From the NCBI RefSeq assembly GCF_001659605.2, contig NC_035177.2, positions 4,650,611 through 4,714,610 on the forward strand: 64,000 nucleotides of DNA, given 5' to 3'. The notes under the pieces were generated by a model. The model was not told where the DNA came from and searched no databases. It saw only the letters and a list, made by a program, of their open reading frames with translations. This DNA comes from Manihot esculenta. Lineage: Eukaryota; Streptophyta; Magnoliopsida; Malpighiales; Euphorbiaceae. The first letter of the stretch is position 1, and each line of letters opens with the position of its first letter. Made by a program: the position numbers and the translations under genes. Positions 22,517 through 34,803 of the stretch are shown here, one piece after another.

Positions 22517-23141
22517 TGTAACGACCCGGAAACCGGACCGCTACCGGCGCTAGGATCCAGATCGACTTAAGGTCACCGGGACCCATAGCAAGCCTACTAT
22601 ACTCTCTGAGTACCTGTAAAATCTCATACATGATCATACATTGTCTGTAAAAACATAAAATTTTGCTCTGAACCAAGGCTCAACCTGTGCATGCACTATC
22701 TCTGTACTACAAAACCCCTTCATAGAGCTCTCATCATTGCTCTAGACGGGTTAACACTGCTAATATGTTAAGCCTGGTTTTCATACTCATCAAGAAAACA
22801 CATTTACATAACCAACCATGTATACAAAAAGGGATTTACAAGACAAATAGGTCAAGCACACTATTGAACTCTATACAATGCTAACACATCTCTGTACAAA
22901 TAATACATGTCCACACTATGCTATTACAACACTCTTTACTCTTCATGTAATCTTCTGACTCCCCCCCTGAACTCTGATCCTACAAGACTGGGGTTAAGGA
23001 AGAGAGGTGAGCTGTACTAGCCCAGTGAGTAGAACAGTAAAACATGTTAATAAACATGCTCATATGAAATGCATCATATCACAGACAATTCACAGCAAGG
23101 ATGAATGTGTCACTAATGGTCCCGACATACTAAACTCGTGC

Positions 23142-25272
23142 TGTAACGACCCGAAAATCGGACCGCTACCGGCGCTAGGATCCAGGTCGACTTAAGGTCG
23201 CCGGGACCCGTAGCAAGCCTGTTATACTCTCTGTGTACCTGTAAAATCCCATACATGATCATACATTTTCTGTAAAACATAAACTTGTTCTCTGTACCAA
23301 GGCTCAACCTGTGCATGCACTATCTCTGTACTACAGAACCCCTTACTAGAGCTTGCTCTAGACGGGTTAAACTCATACATGTTAAGCCTGGTTTTCAAAC
23401 TCATCAATAATACATGAAAATAGGTACATAAAACAAACCATGTATACAAAAGGGATTTACAAAATAACTGGGTCAAGCACAATACTAATACATCGCTTCA
23501 CAATAGTACATGTCTACACTAGCTATTACATATCTCTTTACTCTTCTTGTACCCTGCTGACTCCCCTCTGAACTAAAATCCTACAAAACTGGGATTAAGG
23601 AGAGGGATGAGCTACTATAGCCCAGTGAGTAGGACAATAAAACATGTGCTTAAACATGCTCTCATGGAATGCATCACAACATAGACAATTCACATCATCT
23701 CAAGTGAACATGTTCCCAAATAGTCCCGTCATCCTAAACTCATGCCAGGCCGTAGAATGGGGTCCTGGTCTTCCTGTACACATCATAATAACTTACCATT
23801 TACCGTGCCAGGCCGTAGAATGGGGTCCTGGACTTCCTTATCTACCGTGCTAGGCCATAGAATGGGGTCCTGGTCTTACTTAGGGACTAATGGATCATCC
23901 ACTATCACCCACACCAACAACAATATAGATGCAATGCAACATATTCGTGAAGTCTAATGCAATCAACCTATTGCTCAATCATGATGCATGAAACATGCTC
24001 TTTGAAGTTCTCATATTAAAAGTTTAAGTTGAGTTTCGTTCCACTCACCTCTGGCTGACTCTGAAAGCTCTGAAGCAGTGCTCACTGCTGAACTCTTTGG
24101 TTCCTCTGGTCCGTTCTTACGCAGGTGGACTCAAATGAGGGACCAAACTAACTCAAGGACATCTCTATAAACCTCCCCAAAAATCCCCTAAAACATCCTA
24201 AAATCATCAAGGAAAACATGCAAAAGAAGGCTGGACAGGGCACTTTCGGCGGCAGGTTCGGCGGCCGAAAGTCCCTTCCAGAGCCGAACCTCAAGCACTT
24301 TCGGCGGCACTTCGGCTGCCGAAAGTCCTCTCCAGAGACGAAAGTCCCCAACCTTCGGCGGCACCTTCGGTGGCCGAAACCCCCATCCAGAGCCGAAAGT
24401 CTAAACTTTCGAGGGCAAGCTTAGGCAGCCGAAACCACCTCCTTAGCACGTTCGGCGGCCGAACCTTCCTTCGGCGGCCGAAACTGGGTTTGCCAGTAAG
24501 GCAGAACCCTGCTCTGCTTCAAGCAAAACTCTCCCAACTTCACACACACATGTAACCCAAACTTCCACAACCTGCATATACTCAAGTATAGGCACAAAGG
24601 GGTCCAAAACTAACTCAAAACCCCAACAAACATCACAACTCAACATATATACAAGCTTTGACGACAAAGCAACCAAAAACACAACTAAACCTAAACATGC
24701 ATCTCTACCCATAAAACTCCATAAAACCTTCAGCAATCATGAAAAGAAGTTTAGGATCTTCACTTACCTCTTACAAATAAGAAGCTAAACGATCCCAATA
24801 TGGAGATATGGAGCAAACCACTTCCAACGTCTCCAAACTTTAAAACTTTGGTTTTGAGCTCAAAAGCTTCAAAACAACAAGAAAACTCATCAAAACTTTG
24901 AAAGATTTGAAGAAAACATGAAAATCACCCAAGGAAGATCATGGTCTCACCTTTATCTGTGAAAATGGAAGAAATCTTATCCATTCACCGACCTAGGGCC
25001 TTTTATAGGTGGCTGGCCAGACCACCTTTGGCGGCCTAACGTGATTCCAAACTCATGCATGTTCGGCGGCCGAACTTCACCTTCGGCGGCCGAACCTTGC
25101 ATTTCTTTCTTGGCTCTTTTCTTTCAAAAACTCATTTTCCTTTATACTTAAAACATTAAAACATACTAAAATTCTTTAGCAAAACATATCTACTACCCTT
25201 CTAGAGGGTTCCGACATTCTGAATTCTACCGGACAGTAGAATTCCGATGCTAGACTCTAGCCGGGTATTACA
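23142..25272 (-). repeat. Element E 3' LTR
   Basis: 2131 bp, TGTAACGACC to TATTACA. It holds three hairpin units (CCAGG/CCTGG arms near 23746, 23810 and 23852), palindromes near 24250-24480, and two palindromes at 25060-25100 upstream of the TATA box. One of those two is absent from the 5' LTR. Confidence 0.9.
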
Positions 25273-25286
25273 TTCTCCCCCCCCTT
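25273..25286 (-). promoter_or_regulatory. Element E polypurine tract
   Basis: TTCTCCCCCCCCTT on the plus strand is an A/G-only tract on the minus strand, directly next to the 3' LTR. Confidence 0.8.
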
Positions 25287-25349
25287 AAGAACATTCGTCC
25301 CCGAATGTTCCTCAAACAATTAAACACATAAAAAGGAGGAACACTAACC

Positions 25350-28300
25350 TTAAAACAGATATGGATATTGCTGGAGCATAGACTCCCATGTCTCCCAGGT
25401 GCACTCTTCTAGATTGTGGTGGTTCCAAAGAACTTTCACCATTGGAATTTCCTTGTTCCTCAGCTTTCTGATCTGCGTGTCTAGGATCCGCACTGGCTGC
25501 TCTACATAGGTGAGATCTCCAAGGATCTCTACTTCAGGCTCACTAAGAACCTTACTTGGATCAAACACGAACTTCCGTAGCATAGAAACATGGAAAACCG
25601 GGTGAATTCTCTCCATAGAAGCAGGTAAATCGAGCTTATACGACACATTTCCAATCTTCTGCAAGATCTCAAAAGGTCCAATGTATCGTGGACCTAGCTT
25701 ACCTTTCTTCCCAAACCGAACCACTCCTTTCATTGGAGACACCTTCAGTAATACCATATCACCCTCCTGAAACTCTATCTGCTTCCTGCGGACATCTGTA
25801 TAGCTTTTCTGTTTGCTCTGAGCTGTTCTGATTCTCTCTCTGATCATGGGCACCACTCTGCTGTTGATCTCTACTAGCTCCGGCCCTGCAAGAGCCGCCT
25901 CGCCTACTTCTTCCCAACAAACAGGTGATCTGCACTTCCGTCCATACAAAGCTTCATAAGGAGCCATCCCGATGCTAGCATAATGGCTGTTATTGTAGGC
26001 AAACTCCACCAAAGGTAGATGCTGCCTCCAAGAACCGCCAAAGTCTAACACACACATTCTGAGCATATCCTCTATGGTCTCGATGGTCCTCTCTAACTAT
26101 CCGTCAGTCTGTGAATGGAAAGCAGTGCTGAAATCCAACCTTGTGCCCATAGCACTCTGCAGACTCCGCCAAAACCTGGAGGTGAACTGCGGTCCTTTGT
26201 CTGAAACTATCGACACTGGAACTCCATGCAACCTTACTATCTCTTCCACATAAACCTGTGCTAACTTGTCCACAGAGTAGTTGCTCCTAACAGGGATGAA
26301 ATGAACAGATTTCGTGAGTCTGTCCACAATCACCCAGATGGAGTCTATCCTGTTGGACGCTGCCGGTAAGCCCACTACAAAATCCATAGCTATATTTTCC
26401 CATTTCCACTCTGGAATCGGCAGTGGGTTAAGCATTCCAGCCGGCTTTTGATGTTCCAGTTTCACCCTCTGACAAATTTCACAGGCGAACACAAACTGTG
26501 CCACTTCTTTCTTCATCGCTGGCCACCAATACACTCTTTTCAGATCCTGATACATCTTGGTGGCTCCAGGGTGAACACTGTACCTTGCATTATGAGCTTC
26601 CCTCATAATGTCTCCTTTCAGAGTAATGTCATCTGGTACACATAGTCGATTCCCATAGCAGAGGATCCCTTTGTTATCAAATATGAACTCTGCACTGTTG
26701 CCTGACTGAACAATCCTGGCAATCTTCACTAACTCCGGGTCCTTATGCTGTTTCTGAGCTACCTGCTCCAGAAACACAGGAGTCATTCTCATCTGTGCTA
26801 CTAATGCACCCGTACCAGACAACTCGAGCTGTAGCCCTTCGTCGATGAGCTTATAAAACTCCATCAACACTAGTCTTCTCTCTGCTACTATATGGGATAA
26901 ACTGCCAAGTGATTTCCGGCTTAGGGCGTCTGCCACAACATTCGCCTTACCCGGATGATACTGAATCTTGCAATCATAGTCACTGAGCAGTTCTACCCAT
27001 CGTCTCTGCCTCAAATTCAGCTCTTTCTGACTCAAGATGTACTGTAAACTGTTGTGATCTGTGAAGATTTCGCATTTAACCCCATAAAGGTAATGCCTCC
27101 ACATCTTGAGTGCAAAGATAACTGCTGCCATCTCTAGGTCATGTGTGGGGTAATTCACTTCGTGCTTCTTCAGCTGTCTAGAAGCATAAGCAATCACTCT
27201 GTCATTCTGCATCAAAACACAACCCAGTCCTACTCTGGACGCATCACAGAACACTGTGAAGTCCTCATTACTGACTGGCAGAGCTAACACCGGTGTTGAT
27301 GTTAATCTTCTCTTCAACTCTTCAAAGCTCTCTTCACACTGGTTCGACCACACGAACCTCTGATTCTTTTGAGTCAGTTTAGTCATAGGAATAGCTATCT
27401 TGGAGAAGTCCTGAACGAACCTCCTGTAGTAACCTGCCAAACCCAAAAAGCCTTTAATCTCTGTTACTGTAGTGGGTCTGGACCAGTTAACTACAACCTC
27501 TATCTTCTTGGGGTCTACCTCAATACCTTCTGCTGATACAACATGCCCCAAGAATGAAATGCTCCTCAACCAAAACTCACTCTTAGAGAACTTGGCATAC
27601 AAGCCATGCTCTCTCAGAGTTTGCAGAACTGTCCTCAAATGCTGGGCATGCTCCTTTGCATCTCTGGAGTACACTAAGATATCATCAATGAAGACAATAA
27701 CAAAGTAATCCAGATACTCGCTGAAAACTCTATTCATGAGATCCATGAATGCTGCAGGGGCGTTAGTCAACCCGAACGACATTACTAAGAACTCATAATG
27801 CCCATATCTGGTCCTGAAAGCTGTCTTTGACACATCTGCTTCTCTGACTCTCAACTGATGATACCCGGACCTCAGATCTATTTTGGAAAAATAACCTGCT
27901 CCAGCTAGCTGGTCAAATAGATCATCGATCCTAGGCAGGGGATACTTATTCTTGGTAGTGACCTTGTTCAACTGTCAATAGTCGATACAAAGTCTGAGGG
28001 ATCCATCCTTCTTTCTGACAAATAGCACTGGAGCACCCCAAGGTGAGGTACTAGGGCGGATGAAACCCTTATCTACCAAGTCCTGCAACTGCTCTTTCAG
28101 CTCTTTTAACTCTGCTGGCGCCATCCTGTAGGGAGGAATAGAGATAGGTCTGGTACCAGGCAGCAATTCGATTTCAAACTCTATCTCCCTATCAGGTGGT
28201 AGTCCTGGAAGCTCATCTGGGAAGACGTCTAGAAATTCTCGGACTACTGGTACTGAGGCTGGTTCCCTGACCTGACTATCTAGCTCTCTCACATGAGCTA

Positions 28301-29164
28301 GAAACCCCTGACAACCCCTCCGAAACAAACGACGAGCCTGAAGGGCTGAGATCAAACCTCTAGGTGTCCCTCTCCTGTCTCCTCTGAAGACACACGCTGA
28401 CCCATCCTAATCTCTGAGACTAACTACCTTGTCTCTACAGTCCAAGGTAGTACCATATGCAGATAGCCAATCCATCCATAGAATGACATCAAAATCTGTC
28501 AAATCTAGAACCACCAGGTCAGCTGGAAGGCATCTACCCTCTATGAACACTGGACTGAAACGACAGACTGACTCTGTCACTGATGGGTCACATTTGGGTC
28601 TACTGACCCAGAGAGGACACTCTAACTCAGAAATGATTAGATCCAATCTCTCCACGGCTCTCGAAGCAATAAAAGAGTGAGAAGCACCGGGGTCCATCAA
28701 AGCATACACATCAGAACACCCGATGATGAGATTACCTGACACCACTGTGTTCGACGTGTTTGCCTCCTCCTGTGTCACAGTGAAGATCCGTGCTGGGGCT
28801 ACAGGACCTCCACCTCGGGAACCTGCTGCTGGAGAAGAGGCTGACCCTCTCCCTCTACCTCTGCCACTACTTTGAGGCATGACTGAAGCTGCTGGCTGAG
28901 CCACACTGCCAGAAGTCATCTGCTGGGATGGTGCCATGAAGGTCGCCTTAGGACATTCCCGTGCAAAATGCCCCTCCTGCCCACAATTAAAGCAGGCTGT
29001 AGATCCCAACCGACAAACTCCTTTGTGCGGTCTCCCACATCTCCCACATACTGGACTGCTTGCGCCAGAGCTTGAGCCACTACCCATTCCTAGACCAGAC
29101 TTGATCTTGCTCCAGAACTTATTCTTTGTACCTTTTGCCTTTCCCCATTTCTTGCTGCCTGAAG
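25350..29164 (-). pseudogene. pol: Element E pol and gag end, with three nonsense codons
   Basis: Reading on the minus strand from 29164: zinc knuckle (CFNCGQEGHFAREC near 28970-29010), protease (DPGASHSF near 28690), RT (FIDDILVYS near 27690), RNase H (CDAS near 27240), HHCC and catalytic integrase regions (26600-26100), and the chromodomain-like end (TWETWESM). All pieces share one frame, so there are no indels. Stops lie at 28407-28409 (CAG to TAG), 27975-27977 (Arg codon to TGA) and 26097-26099 (CAG to TAG). The region joins the gag part at 31391 once F is removed. Confidence 0.88.
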
Positions 29165-29169
29165 CTGCT

Positions 29170-31385
29170 TGTAATACCCGGCTAGACTCCGGTATCGGAA
29201 TTCCTACCGTCCGGTGGGATCTCGGATGTCGGAGACCTCTAGAAGGGTAAAATCATGTTTTTGTAAAATGTTTTCATGTTTTTAATGGTTTTAAGTATGA
29301 AATTAAACGAGTTTTTGCATGAAAAGTCCTTGGAGGAAAACCCAGGTTCGGCCGCTGAAAGTCAAGTTCGGCCGCCGAACATGCATGCGTTTTGGAGGCA
29401 CGTTAGGCCCCCGAAAGCATGAGTTAGGGAAGTCCAGGTTCGGCCGCCGAAAGTCAAGTTCGGCCGCCGAACATTGCATGGATGCGGAAGCGCATTCGGC
29501 CCCCGAACGTGGCCTGGCCAGCCACCTATAAAAGGGGCACTTAGCCGAAATGGGCGAGTTTTCTCCCATTTTCGGCCACAGCAAGCTTCCGACCTTCCCT
29601 TTGCAACTCTCGTGTTCTTCCTCCAAATCTCTTCCATTTTCTTGAGTTTTAAACTCACGTTTGCAAGTTTGAGCATTTAAACCAAGTTTTGGAGCTTTGG
29701 GAACTCAGGAGCTCATTTTTGTGGATCTCCAAGTTTAGGTCGTCTCCCTCTCGATCTTCAAGAGGTAAGGGCCGATCTTAAGCTCCTTATGTGTTTTAAA
29801 TAAGTTTTATGCAAGATCTATGCGTAGAAATGCATGTTAGGTTATATGTTGAGTTATGGGTTAATATTGATGTTTTGAACAATGTGTGTGGATTTTGTGT
29901 GTTTGAAGTGTTGTAGTTGGGGTATATGACTGCTTGAGACCCCTAGGAACTTGTATGCATGTTTTAGTTGAGATTTATGCATGATTTGAGGTTTTGGGAG
30001 GCAAGAGGTTCATGTGAACCAAGTTTCTGCCCTTCTGGCAGAAACCAGGTTCGGCCGCCGAAAGGAGTTTCGGCCGCCGAACCCCCTTGTGGAGGCAGCA
30101 TTCGGCTGCCGAAGCTTGCCCCCGAAAGAGGACTTTCAGATCTGTCTGGGAGTTTCGGCCGCCGAAGGTGCAGCCGAACCTGCCTGACTTTCGGCTCTGG
30201 AGGGACTATCGGCCGCCGAACCTGCCGCCGAAAGTGCCCTGTTCAGCCATTTCTTGCATGTTTTTATGTGATGTTCTCATGATGTTTTAGGGGGTTTTTG
30301 GGGAGTAGTTTATAGTTATGTTCAGGTGTGTTTGGTCCCTCATTTGAGTCCACCTGTGTAGGTTCGGATCCGAGGAACCGAGGACCCCAGCAGTGAGTTC
30401 AGCTGCTTCGGTGTTGTCAGAGTCAGCCAGAGGTGAGTGGAACTAAACTTAATCTTTTAAATTAAATGTTTTATCATGTTTCATGCATCATGATTATGCA
30501 ATAGGGTGATTGCATTAGTTTCACGAATATGCCGCATTGCATCATGTGTTGTTGATGTGGGTGAATGTTGGATGACCCAATTAGTCCATGACAGGAAGAC
30601 CAGGACCCCATTCTACGGCCTGGCACGGAAATGAAAGACCAGGACCCCATTCTACGGCCTGGCACGATTGTGGACTCGAAGACCAGGAGCCTAGAAGAGG
30701 CCCTGGAATAATGGTAAGTAATGTATGTATGACAGGAAGACCAGGACCCCATGCTACGGCCTGGCACTATGTTAGCTTGGACTAATTGGTGACAAGTTCA
30801 CCCAACCCTTATGTGAATTGTTTGTGTTATGATGCATTTCATAGAGCATAGTATTTATGTGTTTTAATAGTTCAGCTCACTGGGCTTTTAGCTCACCCCT
30901 CTCCCTTTACTCCCAGGCTTGCAGGTACAGTATAGTGCGGGAGTCCGGATAGAGTAAAGAAGTCATGCTTATGTAATAGCTAGCAATGGACATGATCAAA
31001 TTGTAATGTAAAAGTACAGTATAGTCATGTAATGAGGTTTGTGGATGTTAGTGTGTGCTTGACCATAGATTGTGCTATCTCTTTTATACATGATCTTAGA
31101 GATTTTGATGATGTTTATGTAAACCAACTCAACAGATGTATGTCACCCATTGAGGGCACAGATGAGATCCCACAGAGGGATCAAGGTTATGTTTATGTTT
31201 ATGCACAGGTTGAGTTTGGTTGATGTTCATGGAAAGAAAAGTTTTAATTTTTTTATGTATGTTGTTGATCATGTATGGGATTATACAGGTTTACAGGTTA
31301 TATGTCAGGCTTGCTACGGGTCCCGGCGGCCTTAAGCCGATCTGGATCCTAGCGCCAGTAGCGGTCCGATTTTCGGGTCGTTACA
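29170..31385 (+). mobile_element. F: gypsy solo LTR inside E gag
   Basis: 2216 bp from TGTAATACCC to GTCGTTACA, plus orientation, opposite to E. TSD CTGCT lies at 29165-29169 and 31386-31390. No internal region. It belongs to the subfamily of C, H and I. TATA box at 29527-29533, donor-like AAGAG/GTAAG near 29762-29768, CCAGG/CCTGG hairpin units from about 30598 to 30770, and palindromes in both blocks. Confidence 0.93.
30598..30768 (+). repeat. Tandem hairpin units in solo LTR F
   Basis: Repeats of the form GACCAGGACCCC...CTACGGCCTGGCAC begin near 30598, 30637 and 30740. One variant unit near 30681 has a different loop but keeps CCAGG and CCTGG. The arms are the same as in E, G, H and I, while the loops differ by subfamily. 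Confidence 0.65.
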
Positions 31386-31390
31386 CTGCT

Positions 31391-32523
31391 GCACTGGGGG
31401 TCTTAGAACCCGAAGGCTGTGCCACTTGCTGTTTTACTGTCTCCTAAATAATGGCACTCGCCTCCATTTTCCTGGCTGCATCCATTATAGAGTGGAAACT
31501 CTCCTTCTCTGCTGGAAGAATCAAGGAGGAATACCTGGGATGAAGTCTCATGGTATATCTCCTTGCCTTCTTCTGGTCAGTGTCATAAGCCTGACCCACA
31601 TACTGAAGTAGATCCAGGAACTTATCTGTGTATTCATCTACACTCATCTCCTCAGTCTGCCTCAGCTGCTCAAATTCTATCACTTTCATCTCTCTGGAAC
31701 TGTCAGGAAAAGCCCACCCAGCAAATTCATTGGCGAACTCTCCCCAAGACATACTGTCCAACCTGGGGTCCACATAATTCTTGAACCACTCTCGAGCTTT
31801 CTTGCATTTGAGTGTGAACCCCGCCATCTCAATGGCTCTGCTATCATCAGCTCCTAACTCATCGGTTATCATCTTAACCGTTCTGAGGTACTCAAATGGA
31901 TCATCTCCCGTATTAAATTTGGGAGCATCCAATTTCAGATACTCTGTCATTTTCACTTTACTTCCCCCAGCTGAGCTAGGTTGAGGTACTTGGACAACTG
32001 GGGCTACTGGTTTTGATTCTGGTGGAGGTGTTGTATCTCTGGAATCAAGAGGTGCTGAACTAGGATGGAAAGGTGTGGGTGGATACATGGGATATGGTGG
32101 GTAAAAAGGAGGATAAGGCATATAAGGCATATAGGTAGGATATGGGGCAAAGCTAGAGTAATCCGACGTACTCCCCATCGGATACCCCAGGCCCTAAGGA
32201 AAAGGTGGATAATGGGGTGGATAACCAAACCCCGAGGCCTGAGCGCCTCCCTGCGACTCTCCCATACCCTCTTCCGACCTGTCCACACCCATGCTTTCCT
32301 CTCTTGGCTGATCCACATCCATAGCCTCCCTCACTTCCTCTGACCTCCCTCCTCTATCTGTTCCTCTTCTGCTCTCGTCAAAAGACCTTCTAGGGTCCCT
32401 TGACGTACCCTCCCTGCTAGATCTCTGAGACCTCGCCCTTGGCAATGCAGGAGGACGAGCATCTGATCCCTCATTCACTGGTGGGACTCCAGTCAATCGT
32501 GCAGATTGACGAGTTCCTCTCAT
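31391..32523 (-). pseudogene. gag: Element E gag, two stops, split by F
   Basis: The start ATG at 32521-32523 opens MRGTRQSARLTG. An Arg/Glu-rich N-terminal part and a Pro/Tyr-rich linker (PYPTYMPYMPYPP) precede the retrotransposon Gag domain (AREWFKNYVDP). In-frame stops lie at 32194-32196 and 31444-31446. The frame is otherwise kept and continues across solo LTR F at 29164. E retains the Gag segment that C has lost. Confidence 0.85.
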
Positions 32524-32532
32524 CTTAACTTT

Positions 32533-32535
32533 CTG
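32533..32535 (-). promoter_or_regulatory. 3' splice-site-like sequence before E gag
   Basis: Minus strand TTTTCCAG ends 9 nt before the gag ATG, in the same place as in C and I even though E is a different LTR subfamily. Confidence 0.45.
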
Positions 32536-32737
32536 GAAAACAACACATACCATAACACATTAGCATGCATACATCACATAACAACAATGCACATGCATAA
32601 GTCATGGCATTACACATCATCAAATAGACAGGACTCAACATCCTATCCTAGTGGACATGATTTCCTATTATGCTTGACCAACTCTAACCTCTATGAGCCC
32701 GACACTCTCTATCTAGGTCCGACCATATGAACCTAGG

Positions 32738-32749
32738 GCTCTGATACCA
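32738..32749 (-). promoter_or_regulatory. Element E primer-binding site
   Basis: GCTCTGATACCA on the plus strand, the complement of TGGTATCAGAGC, lies 3 nt from the 5' LTR start at 32753. Confidence 0.9.
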
Positions 32750-34803
32750 ATCTGTAACGACCCAAAAATCGGACCGCTATCGGCGCTAGGATCCAGGTCG
32801 ACTTAAGGTCGCCGGGACCCGTAGCAAGCCTGCTATACTCTCTGTGTACCTGTAAAATCCCATACATGATCATACATTTTCTATAAAACTTAAACTTGTT
32901 CTCTGTACCAAGGCTCAACTTGTGCATGCACTATCTCTGTACTACAGAACCCCTTACTAGAGCTTGCTCTAGACGGGTTAAACTCATACATGTTAAGCCT
33001 GTTTTTCAAACTCATCAATAATACATGAAAATAGGTACATAAAACAAACCATGTATACAAAAGGGATTTACAAAACAACTGGGTCAAGCACAATACTAAT
33101 ACATCGCTTCACAATAGTACATGTCCACACTAGCTATTACACATCTCTTTACTCTTCCTGTACCCTGCTGACTCCCCTCTGAACTAAAATCCTGCAAAAC
33201 TGGGATTAAGGAGAGGGATGAGCTACTATAGCCCAGTGAGTAGGACAATAAAACATGTGCTTAAACATGCTCTCATGGAATGCATCACAGCACAGACAAT
33301 TCACATCATCTCAGGTGAACATGTCCCCAAATAGTCCCGTCATCCTAAACTCGTGCCAGGCCGTAGAATGGGGTCCTGGTCTTCCTGTACACATCATAAT
33401 AACTTACCATTTACCATGCCAGGCCGTAGAATGGGGTCCTGGACTTCCTTATCTACCGTGCCAGGCTGTAGAATGGGGTCCTGGTATTACTCAGGGACTA
33501 ATGGATCATTCACTATCACCCACACCAACAACAATATAGATGCAATGCAACATATTCGTGAAGTCTAATGCAATCAACCTATTGCTCAATCATGATGCAT
33601 GAAACATGCTCTTTGAAGTTCTCATATTAAAAGTTTAAGTTGAGTTTCGTTCCACTCACCTCTGGCTGACTCTGAAAGCTCTGAAGCAGTGCTCACTGCT
33701 GAACTCTTTGGTTCCTCTTGTCTGTTCCTACGCAGGTGGACTCAAATGAGGGACCAAACTAACTCAATGACATCTCTATAAACCTCCCCAAAAACCCCCT
33801 AAAACATCCTAAAACCATCAAGGAAAACATGCAAAAGAAGGCTGGACAGGGCACTTTCGGCGGCAGGTTCGGCGGCCGAAAGTCCCTTCCAGAGCCGAAC
33901 CTCAAGCACTTTCGGCGGCACTTCGGCTGCCGAAAGTCCTCTCCAGAGACGAAAGTCCCCAACCTTCGGCGGCACCTTCGGTGGCCGAAACCCCCCTCCA
34001 GAGCCGAAAGTCTAAACTTTCAGGGGCAAGCTTAGGCAGCCAAAACCACCTCCTTAGCACGTTCGGCGGCCGAACCTTCCTTCGGCGGCCGAAATTGGGT
34101 TTGCCAGTAAGGCAGAACCTTGCTCTGCTTCAAGCAAAACTCTCCCAACTTCACACACACATGCAACCCAAACTTCCACAACCTGCATATACTCAAGTAT
34201 AGGCACAAAGGGGTTCAAAACTAACTCAAAACCCCAACAAACATCACAACTCAACATATATACAAGCTTTGACCACAAAGCAACCAAAAGCACAACTAAA
34301 CCTAAACATGCATCTCTACCCATAAAACTCCATAAAACCTTCAGCAATCATGAAAAGAAGTTCAGGATCTTCACTTACCTCTTACAAACAAGAAGCTAAA
34401 CGATCCCAACGTGGAGATATGGAGCAAACCACTTCCAACATCTCCAAACTTCAAAACTTTGGTTTTGAGCTCAAAAGCTTCAAAACAACAAGAAAACTCA
34501 TCAAAACTTTGAAAGATTTGAAGAAAACATGAAAATCACCCAAGGAAGATCATGGTCTCACCTTTGTCTGTGAAAATGGAAGAAATCTTATCCATTCACC
34601 GACGTAGGGCCTTTTATAGGTGGCTGGCCAGACTACCTTCGGCGGCCTAACGTGATTCCAAACTCATGCATGTTCGGTGGCCGAACCTTGCATTTCTTCC
34701 TTGGTTCTTTTCTTTCAAAAACTCATTTTCCTTTATACTTAAAACATTAAAACATACTAAAATTCTTTAGCAAAACATATCTACTACCCTTCTAGAGGGT
34801 TCC